Positions 1 through 5,626 of a stretch of DNA of 6,317 nucleotides are shown in pieces. How positions within the stretch are numbered: the stretch's first letter is position 1; every line of letters begins with the position of its first letter. Below the pieces are notes generated by a model. The model searched no databases and was not told where the DNA came from. It was given only the letters and a program-made list of their open reading frames with translations. A program made the translations under genes and the position numbers. This DNA is from Prosthecobacter sp. (GTDB taxonomy: Bacteria; Verrucomicrobiota; Verrucomicrobiia; Verrucomicrobiales; Verrucomicrobiaceae), in NCBI GenBank assembly GCA_025869455.1, contig JAOZVT010000731.1, positions 1 to 6,317 on the forward strand, written 5' to 3'.

Positions 1-1
1 C

Positions 2-454
2 GCCATTGACCGTCTGTGGCAGGAGCATCTGTATGCATTGGATGCGCTTAAAGAAGGTATCAGCCTGCGTAGCTATGGGCAGAAAGATCCGCTTATTGAG
101 TTCAAACAAGAAGCCTTCACGATCTTTGCTGAACTGATGCGCAACATTAATGGAGAGGTTTTGAGCAATCTTTTCCGCAGCACACAGCAACTCGCTGCCT
201 TTGAGCAATTCCTGGCGCAAATCGCCATGATGCAGCAAAATGGGGGGCAGCCAATCCAGGCGACACCCGCTGCAAAAACGATTGAAGCGGAAGTGGAAAA
301 ACCGAAGGCGCACAATCCAGGGAGTGATGGTCCTAAACTGATTCTTCCAGGCGCGCTTCCCCAAAAGAAACCGATGGCCAATGTCGGGCGCAATGATCCT
401 TGCCCTTGCGGAAGCGGTAAAAAATTCAAGAACTGCTGCGGACGGCTGGCGTAA
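2..454 (+). CDS. secA: Preprotein translocase ATPase SecA, C-terminal part (5' end outside window)
   Basis: SecA is the cytoplasmic ATPase that drives unfolded preproteins through the SecYEG channel. Only the last 150 codons are present; the frame is open from base 2, so the gene begins upstream of the window. The first 60 residues hold the end of the helical scaffold/wing region, with the family signature I-D-R-L-W-Q-E-H-L followed by L-R-S-Y-G-Q-K-D-P-L-I-E-F-K. A low-complexity linker rich in Ala, Pro, Lys and Glu follows (about 240-370). The protein ends in the SEC-C zinc-binding motif C-P-C-G-S-G-K-K-F-K-N-C-C; the four Cys codons start at 401, 407, 434 and 437. In known SecA proteins this tail binds zinc and contacts SecB or ribosomes and phospholipid. 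The gene stops with TAA 30 nt before the iron-sulfur scaffold gene, so the two could share a transcript. Identification is secure. Confidence 0.96.
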   Translation, partial: AIDRLWQEHLYALDALKEGISLRSYGQKDPLIEFKQEAFTIFAELMRNINGEVLSNLFRSTQQLAAFEQFLAQIAMMQQNGGQPIQATPAAKTIEAEVEKPKAHNPGSDGPKLILPGALPQKKPMANVGRNDPCPCGSGKKFKNCCGRLA

Positions 455-484
455 TCTTGATGAAGTAAAAGCCTCTTCTTTCCT

Positions 485-967
485 ATGAACGAATCCACGC
501 TCCAGTCCGCCCTATCTAATCCGCAAAATCTGGGAGAAATGCCAGATGCGGATTCCGTAGGCACGGTCGGCTCGCCCGACTGTGGAGACATGGTGCGTAT
601 GTGGCTCAAGTACAAGGAAAAGGACGGTAAGAAGGTCATTGATAAAGCCAGCTTCCAAAGCTTCGGCTGCCAAACAGCCATCGCGGTGGCTAGCTTGGCT
701 ACGGAATTGATTCGCGGAAAGACCAAGGAAGAAGCGCTGCTGATGAGCGCGGAAGAATTGAGCGCTCCGCTGGGGCCTCTTCCTCCGATGAAGATTCATT
801 GTGGGCAGATGGTGGAGGGAGCCCTCAAAGCAGCGCTGGAAGCTGAGTCAAACACTCCATCTGCGCCTGTCGTTGGAAGTAGCCAACCAACAGGCCCTAC
901 TTTGGTGGACAGTCTCCATGCCGCAGGCAAATCGGCAGGCAAGATTAAGATCGTGATGCGGTCTTAG
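485..967 (+). CDS. IscU/NifU N-terminal-type iron-sulfur cluster assembly scaffold
   Basis: This 160-residue cytoplasmic protein has the IscU fold family signature, the scaffold on which [2Fe-2S] clusters are built before transfer to apoproteins. The three ligand cysteines are present: C33 in P-D-C-G-D, C62 in F-G-C-Q-T-A-I-A and C106 in I-H-C-G. D35, equivalent to the IscU aspartate that tunes cluster release, is also kept. L-P-P-M-K at 99-103 matches the site that the chaperone HscA binds in IscU (LPPVK). The start at 485 is preferred over Met19 (539) because the N-P-x-N-x-G segment before it is a conserved part of the family; no clear Shine-Dalgarno sequence is visible. Residues about 121-160 form an extra tail absent from E. 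coli IscU: a Ser/Pro/Thr-rich stretch, then a basic end. No cysteine desulfurase or other isc/suf/nif gene lies in the window. Family is certain; whether to call it IscU, SufU or NifU-like is not. Confidence 0.9.
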   Translation: MNESTLQSALSNPQNLGEMPDADSVGTVGSPDCGDMVRMWLKYKEKDGKKVIDKASFQSFGCQTAIAVASLATELIRGKTKEEALLMSAEELSAPLGPLPPMKIHCGQMVEGALKAALEAESNTPSAPVVGSSQPTGPTLVDSLHAAGKSAGKIKIVMRS

Positions 968-968
968 C

Positions 969-991
969 ATATAATGCAATTTGCATTATAT
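969..991. repeat. 23-bp palindrome, 11-bp perfect arms around one base
   Basis: ATATAATGCAA (969-979) and TTGCATTATAT (981-991) are exact reverse complements separated by a single T. The dyad begins one base after the TAG of the iron-sulfur scaffold gene. The symmetry and AT-rich content look like a binding site for a dimeric transcription factor. It is centred about 40 bases upstream of the extended -10 candidate of the next gene, where an activator or repressor could sit. As RNA it could also fold, but the stem is AU-rich and no U tract follows, so a terminator role is less likely. Confidence 0.6.
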
Positions 992-999
992 TACAGCAC

Positions 1000-1039
1000 A
1001 ACTAACGTGCATTTTACCTGATATAACTTTTTGTTAGTT
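1000..1039. repeat. Inverted repeat flanking a -10 candidate
   Basis: AACTAAC (1000-1006) and GTTAGTT (1033-1039) are exact reverse complements, 26 bases apart. They bracket the extended -10 candidate at 1019-1027. Seven-base arms at this spacing can arise by chance, so this is weaker than the palindrome at 969-991, but its position either side of a promoter element makes it a reasonable operator candidate. Confidence 0.3.
1019..1027 (+). promoter_or_regulatory. Extended -10 promoter candidate for the LpxR-family gene
   Basis: TG at 1019-1020, one base, then TATAAC at 1022-1027 matches the extended -10 pattern TGnTATAAT with one mismatch. No convincing -35 hexamer lies 16-18 bases upstream, which is typical of extended -10 promoters. 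Transcription would start near 1034. The dyads at 969-991 and 1000-1039 lie upstream of it and around it. The call rests on the sigma-70 consensus from other bacteria. Confidence 0.4.
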
Positions 1040-1151
1040 CAGAACATTGTGCTCCTGACCTAGTGCCAGCAGGGTTTCTGCGATGGCATACCCAAAGGGC
1101 ATAAGTTCTGCGCTAGGTTTCAAGCGAAGTTCAAAACATCCACTCCCAATT

Positions 1152-2183
1152 ATGAAACCACTCTTATGCCTTTTAGCTGTCTTAGTGCTACCCACTGCCG
1201 CTGTGCAAGCTCAAGGGCTTGACCCCAATCATTACGGTACGTTGAGCGTGTATTTTGAGAATGATTTGTTCGGCGATACGGATGAAAACTACACCAATGG
1301 TGCCCGGATCAGTTGGACTTCTCCAGCACTTCGGAAATTTGGGGATGACCCGACCATTGGTGAAATGGCAGGTTACTTTGATGATATGCCCTGGACAGGC
1401 AACTCAGATTATGAGCGCAACGTGGCGATCTCCCTGGGGCAGAGCATGTACACTCCGAGTGATACGCGTAACCCGAATCTCGTCAAAGATCAGCGTCCGT
1501 ATGCAGGCTGGCTCTATGTCGGAATGGGGCTGATCTGGAAGAATGAAAAAGTCAAAAATACCCTGGTCCTCAATGTGGGTGTGGTTGGGCCTTGGTCATT
1601 TGCAGAAGAAACGCAGCGACTTGTCCATGAAGCGCGCGGCTTGAATTCGCCTCAAGGCTGGAATAACCAGATCAGAAACGAAATCGGTGTGAATGCCTCT
1701 TATGAACGCATGTGGCGTATCCGTGACCGGAGAGACCACCACGGCATTGACTGGGACATTCTCCCGTATGCAGGGGTCACGCTGGGGAACGTCATGACTC
1801 ATGCCAACGTAGGCACAGAGATTCGGTTGGGCTACAATCTGCCAGATGATTTTGGAACAGGTGCCATTGGTGATGCATCGACCACGCCGACTGCTTTGGA
1901 AAATCCATTCATAGCAAAGACCTGGGAAAACCGATTCGGCTTCCACTTCTTTGTTCGCGGGGAAGGCCGCGCCGTGGCACGCAATATTTTCCTAGATGGC
2001 AATACCTTCCGCGATAGCCATTCCGTGGATAAGTATCCCTTTGTCGGCGACTTATCCGCAGGGATTGCCTTCAACTGGAAGAATACCAAAATCAGCTACG
2101 CCTACATTTATCGTACCAAAGAATTCCGTGGGCAGGAAGATGAACAGGTCTTTGGCTCAATCACGGTGAGCATCAATTTCTGA
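1152..2183 (+). CDS. LpxR-family outer-membrane lipid A deacylase (DUF2219)
   Basis: The family's characterised member, Salmonella LpxR, is a calcium-dependent outer-membrane beta-barrel that removes the 3'-acyloxyacyl group of lipid A. From the start at 1152 the product has 343 residues. Residues 1-20 form a classic Sec signal peptide: Lys2, a Leu-rich core, and a predicted cut after V-Q-A. Family motifs follow: E-N-D-L-F (N37, D38, aligning with the Asn-Asp catalytic pair of LpxR), T-D-E-N-Y-T-N-G (43-50), R-P-Y-A-G-W (115-120), and H159 with P-Q-G-W-N-N-Q (167-173) and E177. Amphipathic strands fill the rest, and it ends in Phe, the usual signal for barrel insertion. An in-frame ATG at 1083 has AGGG 8 nt upstream and would add 23 residues before the signal peptide. 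I prefer 1152 because the signal then starts at the N-terminus and the extra codons have a less coding-like composition. The TGA stop is followed directly by an in-frame TAG. The actual substrate is inferred. Confidence 0.88.
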   Translation: MKPLLCLLAVLVLPTAAVQAQGLDPNHYGTLSVYFENDLFGDTDENYTNGARISWTSPALRKFGDDPTIGEMAGYFDDMPWTGNSDYERNVAISLGQSMYTPSDTRNPNLVKDQRPYAGWLYVGMGLIWKNEKVKNTLVLNVGVVGPWSFAEETQRLVHEARGLNSPQGWNNQIRNEIGVNASYERMWRIRDRRDHHGIDWDILPYAGVTLGNVMTHANVGTEIRLGYNLPDDFGTGAIGDASTTPTALENPFIAKTWENRFGFHFFVRGEGRAVARNIFLDGNTFRDSHSVDKYPFVGDLSAGIAFNWKNTKISYAYIYRTKEFRGQEDEQVFGSITVSINF

Positions 2184-2203
2184 TAGGACAGCCAAACTTG
2201 ACC

Positions 2204-2240
2204 GAAGGGTGAACGGAAACGTTCACCCTTCTTTCTTTTC
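2204..2240 (+). terminator. Strong intrinsic terminator with GAAA loop
   Basis: GAAGGGTGAACG (2204-2215) pairs perfectly with CGTTCACCCTTC (2220-2231): a 12-bp stem closed by a GAAA tetraloop. The T-rich run TTTCTTTTC (2232-2240) follows it. It lies 20 bases after the stop of the LpxR-family gene and must end that transcript. On the other strand the stem contains the TGA stop (2223-2225) of the convergent small membrane protein. The tract after the stem on that strand is not T-rich, so it is a poorer terminator in that direction. Confidence 0.9.
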
Positions 2241-2666
2241 TGCTGGCGTGGCTACCGCAGGAGGTTCAATGGAACGATGACCGAGATCAGCCATCATTAC
2301 GGCAGTCAAGCAGGCAACCCAAGCTGCCAGGAGTCCACTGAAGGGCTCAAACAGGATACCTGTCCAGGCCAAGGTCACAGTCAGACTCAGGGTGAGATAA
2401 CTGAAACCCAAGAGATAAGCGAACTTTTGCCAAAGGGCCTCCATGTCCATGCCTATCCAAGCACTGATGAAAGCAAAGGCGGTGTAGTAACCGTACTGCA
2501 AGAATAAACAAGGTTTGATGCCCTCCTCAGGCAATACCAATAACCTGGGCAATTTAGCACCTAGCCATTGAGCGATGTCAGGGAAAAGACCGAACTGATA
2601 GAGCGCAAGCACTGGCACACAGACCAAGATGCCGATGAACATGATTGAGACACGATTTCGATCCAT
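2223..2666 (-). CDS. Small integral membrane protein, four predicted helices, unknown function
   Basis: I do not recognise a family. The product has 147 residues from the ATG at 2666. Hydrophobic segments lie at about 6-28, 57-73, 82-105 and 109-126, and the rest is short loops. The C-terminus (about 130-147) is Pro/Ala-rich and ends in charged K-K-E-G. The ORF could open upstream at a GTG (2720), but that would overlap the ATPase gene by 50 nt. The ATG at 2666 lies just 4 nt after the ATPase stop, the expected arrangement for translationally coupled genes in an operon, so I prefer it; no Shine-Dalgarno sequence stands out. The helix content, with Tyr/Trp/Phe-rich helices 2 and 3, fits an inner-membrane protein. 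Its tight linkage suggests it works with, or is a substrate or anchor for, the ClpX-like ATPase, but that is inference. Its stop lies inside the hairpin of the convergent terminator. Confidence 0.75.
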   Translation of the reverse strand: MDRNRVSIMFIGILVCVPVLALYQFGLFPDIAQWLGAKLPRLLVLPEEGIKPCLFLQYGYYTAFAFISAWIGMDMEALWQKFAYLLGFSYLTLSLTVTLAWTGILFEPFSGLLAAWVACLTAVMMADLGHRSIEPPAVATPAEKKEG

Positions 2667-2670
2667 AAAG

Positions 2671-3309
2671 TTAGGCTGCCGGAGGTTCCGATTGACGGTA
2701 AGATGAGACGACGAGTTCACTCAGGAACTTATCAGAATGCTCAATGGCTTCTCGATTGATGTGAAAGGCGGATTGTCCGGTACTGCGTGAGACAAGTTGA
2801 AGCCCAAAAGGGTAGTCTTTGAAAAGGCGTGAACAGAGATCCTCTACACCTGCGCCTTCACGCTCAGCACGCTGAACTAAGGCATGAACAGCACCGGAAT
2901 CGAAGACCAATTCCAGACCATGTTCTACGGAAAACTGGTTGGCGAATTTGTGTACCGCTTCAGCCCTCACGTCGGGGTTAAAATTTTGAGCATCCACGCG
3001 ACAGCGTTCCAACACTTTTTTCTGATCCGCTACAAGAGCGCCATCAATGATCAGATCAGGCAACCCTAAGCTGGGCAATTCAAACTTAAAGTCGCGCAGT
3101 ACCTTTTCCCAAGCGGTGACCAGTCCACGAGCCCCCGTCTTTTCTTCCGCCGCACGCACAGCGACTGCACGCAGAGCCTCATCCTCAAAGACCGTTCGCA
3201 CACCGTAAGCATGGAATTCGCGCTCGTATTGACGAATGAGACTACCTTCACTGTTTTTCATGATCTGGAAGAGATCATCCGCATTCAGGCTATCACAAAA
3301 AACGCGCAC
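2671..3309 (-). CDS. ClpX-like AAA+ ATPase, C-terminal part with lid domain and extra tail
   Basis: This is the open half after the TGA, in the same frame as the N-terminal part. Read alone it could begin at a GTG (3309) with no Shine-Dalgarno sequence, or an ATG at 3261, so independent translation looks unlikely. Residues 1-80 match the small AAA+ lid domain of ClpX: the A-D-D-L-F-Q-I-M-K helix, then F-E-D-E-A-L-R, then the sensor-2 motif T-G-A-R-G-L (58-63), whose Arg61 contacts ATP. The family normally ends soon after. Here about 130 more residues follow. Part of them (about 119-174) resembles the lid again: V-F-D-S-G-A-V-H-A-L corresponds to V-F-E-D-E-A-L-R-A-V, but the second sensor-2 arginine is missing. 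TAA ends the gene 4 nt before the small membrane protein. Confidence 0.75.
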   Translation of the reverse strand: MRVFCDSLNADDLFQIMKNSEGSLIRQYEREFHAYGVRTVFEDEALRAVAVRAAEEKTGARGLVTAWEKVLRDFKFELPSLGLPDLIIDGALVADQKKVLERCRVDAQNFNPDVRAEAVHKFANQFSVEHGLELVFDSGAVHALVQRAEREGAGVEDLCSRLFKDYPFGLQLVSRSTGQSAFHINREAIEHSDKFLSELVVSSYRQSEPPAA

Positions 3310-3318
3310 TGGCAGACG

Positions 3319-4293
3319 TCAGATAAACTCTGCCTCAAAGCCATAATCGATGAAGTCCTTCGTACGCGCCTCATGCAACAATTCGTCAGAATGCGCGCGA
3401 TCCTTCACCATGGCACCAAATCCAATTTCGGATTTGGCCTGCCGTTTCTCAATGATTTTTTCCAGGCCCGAGAAAGCACCACTGACAATGAATAGAATGT
3501 TACGGGTATTGATCACCTCACGGCCAGTGCGGCCTTTGCGCGTATCAAACATCATCTGCATCTGACTGCGCATGTCGTTAGGCGCATAGAGAGAGACTTC
3601 GGTTTCTTCCATCAGCTTTAGCAAGGCGGTTTGCACCCCACGCCCGCTGACATCGCGCCCCATGCGGCCTTCTCCGCCTGTGGCTAGTTTATCAATTTCG
3701 TCCAGATAGATGATGCCATATTGAGCCAATTCAACATTGCCATTGGCCTTGGCCACAAGATCACGAACCAGGTCATCCACATCAGCTCCGACGTAACCCG
3801 TCTCACTGAATTTCGTAGCATCCGCCTTCACGAAGGGAACGCCAATAAGATCGGCGATGTGCTTGACCAAGTAAGTCTTACCCACGCCTGTCGGCCCCGT
3901 GATCAGCACGTTTTGTTTGGTGAACTCCAGGTTCCCTGGGCTTTTCTGCTTTTTGTGTTCACGCAGCATCCGCGCGTGGTTGTAATGATCGCAGACGGCC
4001 GTGGAGAGCACCTTTTTAGCTTCATCCTGGCGGATCACGAAACGGTCCAGATACGCTTTGATGTCCGCTGGCTTGTGATGAAAATCATAGGCCGCAGTGG
4101 GTTCCTCTTCGACAGGAGGCTCTTCTTTCGACTCTTCTTCCGGGGTCACATTGCGCATTCCGGGGTCCATACGTGAAAAAACCACCTGCCCGCCGAGGCT
4201 ATTCTTGATGAAGTCTTCAAGCTTTCGCGTGATTTCATCCGGGGATGGCGGCTGATTTGGGGGATTGGGTGGGTCCTGGGGGGTATCACTCAT
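3319..4293 (-). CDS. ClpX-like AAA+ ATPase, N-terminal part with the ATP-binding core
   Basis: This 324-residue open half contains the large AAA+ subdomain. Residues 1-20 are Pro-rich, 21-45 look helical, and 50-65 are Glu/Pro-rich. The C4 zinc-binding domain that opens true ClpX is absent. The ATPase region starts at about 72. It contains Walker A G-P-T-G-V-G-K-T (133-140), the substrate-gripping pore loop G-Y-V-G (166-169), Walker B I-I-Y-L-D-E-I-D (194-201), the S-G-R-G-V-Q segment (216-221), a sensor-1-like N-T-R-N-I-L-F-I stretch (262-269), and I-G-F (290-292). In ClpX the IGF loop docks into ClpP, so a protease partner is plausible. HslU lacks IGF, which argues for ClpX kinship rather than HslU. 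The half stops just before the arginine finger. It is divergent from the glycosyltransferase gene. Family assignment is firm; substrate and partner are unknown. Confidence 0.85.
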   Translation of the reverse strand: MSDTPQDPPNPPNQPPSPDEITRKLEDFIKNSLGGQVVFSRMDPGMRNVTPEEESKEEPPVEEEPTAAYDFHHKPADIKAYLDRFVIRQDEAKKVLSTAVCDHYNHARMLREHKKQKSPGNLEFTKQNVLITGPTGVGKTYLVKHIADLIGVPFVKADATKFSETGYVGADVDDLVRDLVAKANGNVELAQYGIIYLDEIDKLATGGEGRMGRDVSGRGVQTALLKLMEETEVSLYAPNDMRSQMQMMFDTRKGRTGREVINTRNILFIVSGAFSGLEKIIEKRQAKSEIGFGAMVKDRAHSDELLHEARTKDFIDYGFEAEFI

Positions 4294-4399
4294 GGGCTAC
4301 TTATTCTCTCCGATTCGTTGCCAGATGACAATGGCTTATTGGACATTCGACATTGGAGTGGCGCAATCCCTGCGAATATGGCAGTGATTCCTGTCGATC
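4294..4399. promoter_or_regulatory. Divergent intergenic region between ATPase and glycosyltransferase genes
   Basis: These 106 bases must hold the start signals for both the ClpX-like gene (leftward) and the glycosyltransferase (rightward), unless transcription enters from further away. The only clear sites are GGAGAG on the - strand (4311-4306), a ribosome binding site 12 nt from the ATPase ATG, and a near-identical tandem of 7 bases, GACATTC then GACATTG (4342-4355). No good -35/-10 pair is visible in either direction. Confidence 0.45.
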
Positions 4400-5599
4400 A
4401 TGTCTCTTTCCATCCTGAATGTTTTTAACCACTACCGATTCCCCGGTGGTGAGGAGTATTCCGTGGAACGGATTCGCGCCCATCTAGGCAGTCGCTATCA
4501 GCTTTCTTACTGCTCCTATGACAGCAAAGAATGGGTGGGACCGCAGGCCCCGGGACGTTTATCCCAGGCGAGAAGACTTTTCTACAATCCGGAAGGTCGG
4601 CAACGATTTGAGGCCGCTGTGGATGAAGCCAAGGCAGACTTGGCGATGTTTCACAACATCTATCCGGTTGGTTCACCCGCTCTCTATCTCAGCGCCCTGA
4701 AGCGGAAATTACCCGTCATTCAGTATTTGCACAACTACCGCCCCTTTTCCGTGGGTGGCAGCCTTTATTGTAAAGGGCAACTGCTGCCCGATCCGCTCCA
4801 CGGTGATTACTGGACGGAAGTCAAAGAAGGTGCCTGGATGAATTCCGTCACGCGCAGTGCCATGATGGCTCTGCTATTAAAACTACTGCATCGCAGTGGC
4901 TGGCTAGAGAGCGTCAAAACATGGATCGCCATTTCAGATTTCATGCGGGACCGATTGATCGAGGCTGGTGCCGTTCACCCTGATAAGATCGTCACGCTCC
5001 GCCACGCCTGGGATGCCATGCCTCAGGCACCTGAAAAGCATGATGCAGGCTACTACCTGTATTTAGGGCGGTTAATCCCAGAAAAAGGCATTTTGCCGAT
5101 GCTGGAGTGCTGGAATGCTCTTTATCAAAAACTTGGTAAAGCCACCCCACGCCTTCACATCGCTGGAGATGGAATTTTAAAAGATTTGGTGACCCAACAT
5201 GCGAGAAGCAATCCCTTCATCTGCGCCTTGGGTAAAGTGGGAGGAGAAACCAAAGTGGACCAACTGCTACGCTGCCGTGCTGTCATCATCCCCTCAGTCT
5301 GGTGGGAACCGCTCGGCCTAGTGACTTATGAGGCCTACGACTATGCTAAACCTGTGCTCGCGGCGCGCTCCGGCGGACTCGGAGAGACTGTTTTGCATGG
5401 CAGCACAGGTTTTCTCCACTCCCCAGGCGATCCCAAAGCTCTGCTTCAAGATGTCCTGAATCTGGAAGCCATGTCCACCACCCAACGAACCGCCATGGGG
5501 GCAAGTGGACGGCATTGGCTCCGCCAGGAAACAGACCCCACCATCTGGCTACGACGGTTTGATGAAATAGCCAACCGTGTGATCAAGAAAGAGGTCTGA
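4400..5599 (+). CDS. Glycosyltransferase, GT4 family (GT-B fold)
   Basis: The 399-residue product is a retaining GT-B glycosyltransferase that would move a sugar from a nucleotide-sugar donor to an envelope or exopolysaccharide acceptor at the cytoplasmic face. The N-terminal acceptor domain begins with strand S-I-L-N-V-F and the glycine pair in F-P-G-G-E-E-Y (14-20), as in many GT4 enzymes. The donor domain starts near 218 with Y-L-Y-L-G-R-L-I-P-E-K-G (219-230), the usual domain-opening motif. H-I-A-G-D-G (253-258) follows, and then the E-x7-E motif: E303 in W-W-E-P-L-G and E311 in Y-E-A-Y. S-G-G-L-G-E (334-339) and H-G-S-T-G-F-L (343-349) complete the nucleotide-sugar site. The short hydrophobic patch at about 153-163 may be a membrane-contact helix. 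The start at 4400 leads directly into the first strand; no Shine-Dalgarno sequence is seen. No other polysaccharide gene is in the window, so the sugar and acceptor cannot be named. Confidence 0.88.
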   Translation: MSLSILNVFNHYRFPGGEEYSVERIRAHLGSRYQLSYCSYDSKEWVGPQAPGRLSQARRLFYNPEGRQRFEAAVDEAKADLAMFHNIYPVGSPALYLSALKRKLPVIQYLHNYRPFSVGGSLYCKGQLLPDPLHGDYWTEVKEGAWMNSVTRSAMMALLLKLLHRSGWLESVKTWIAISDFMRDRLIEAGAVHPDKIVTLRHAWDAMPQAPEKHDAGYYLYLGRLIPEKGILPMLECWNALYQKLGKATPRLHIAGDGILKDLVTQHARSNPFICALGKVGGETKVDQLLRCRAVIIPSVWWEPLGLVTYEAYDYAKPVLAARSGGLGETVLHGSTGFLHSPGDPKALLQDVLNLEAMSTTQRTAMGASGRHWLRQETDPTIWLRRFDEIANRVIKKEV

Positions 5600-5626
5600 A
5601 CAAACCTTCTGTTAGGGAAAGGTTAT

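Larger units (their letters stand above)
2671..4293 (-). pseudogene. ClpX-like AAA+ ATPase gene interrupted by one in-frame TGA
   Basis: Read from 4293 to 2671, one frame encodes a 540-residue ClpX-like unfoldase with a single interruption: TGA at 3321-3319 (codon 325). The sequence reads E-A-E-F-I, stop, R-L-P-V-R-V, where ClpX and its relatives have E-F-I-G-R-L-P. The lost residue is therefore Gly, and one G-to-T change in GGA explains it. No frameshift or other damage is seen on either side. The motif carries the arginine finger that completes the neighbouring subunit's ATP site, so neither half alone should be an active ATPase. Possible readings are a recent nonsense mutation, a base-call error, or stop readthrough; TGA followed by C is a known leaky context. 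Annotated here as a disrupted gene; the two open halves are listed separately. The start ATG at 4293 has GGAGAG 12 nt upstream. Confidence 0.75.

Noticed and set aside
73..799. Long minus-strand open frames opposite secA and the iron-sulfur scaffold gene
   Set aside because: They lie antisense to two firmly identified genes and their translations are low-complexity, Ser/Cys/Arg-rich and resemble no protein family; they are by-products of the codon use of the real genes.
1083..1151. N-terminal extension of the LpxR-family gene from ATG 1083
   Set aside because: AGGG 8 nt upstream is suggestive, but the extension would bury the signal peptide 23 residues in, and its third codon positions are less GC-rich than the gene body. 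Starting at 1152 is more likely.
3319..3321. Selenocysteine at the in-frame TGA
   Set aside because: The family residue here is Gly, not Cys, and I see no obvious SECIS-like hairpin immediately downstream, so selenocysteine insertion has no support.
3721..4176. 151-codon plus-strand open frame inside the ClpX-like gene
   Set aside because: It is antisense to the Walker A and Walker B coding region, whose conservation explains the open frame; the translation shows no recognisable domain.
4303..4331. Minus-strand promoter TTGTCA / 17 bp / GAGAAT for the ClpX-like gene
   Set aside because: The -10 matches only 4 of 6 bases. Transcription would start about 3 nt before the ATG, placing the visible GGAGAG ribosome site outside the message.
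5603..5624. AACCTT / AAGGTT hairpin between the glycosyltransferase and propeller genes
   Set aside because: The stem has only 6 bp with a 10-nt loop and no T tract on either side, too weak to call a terminator.
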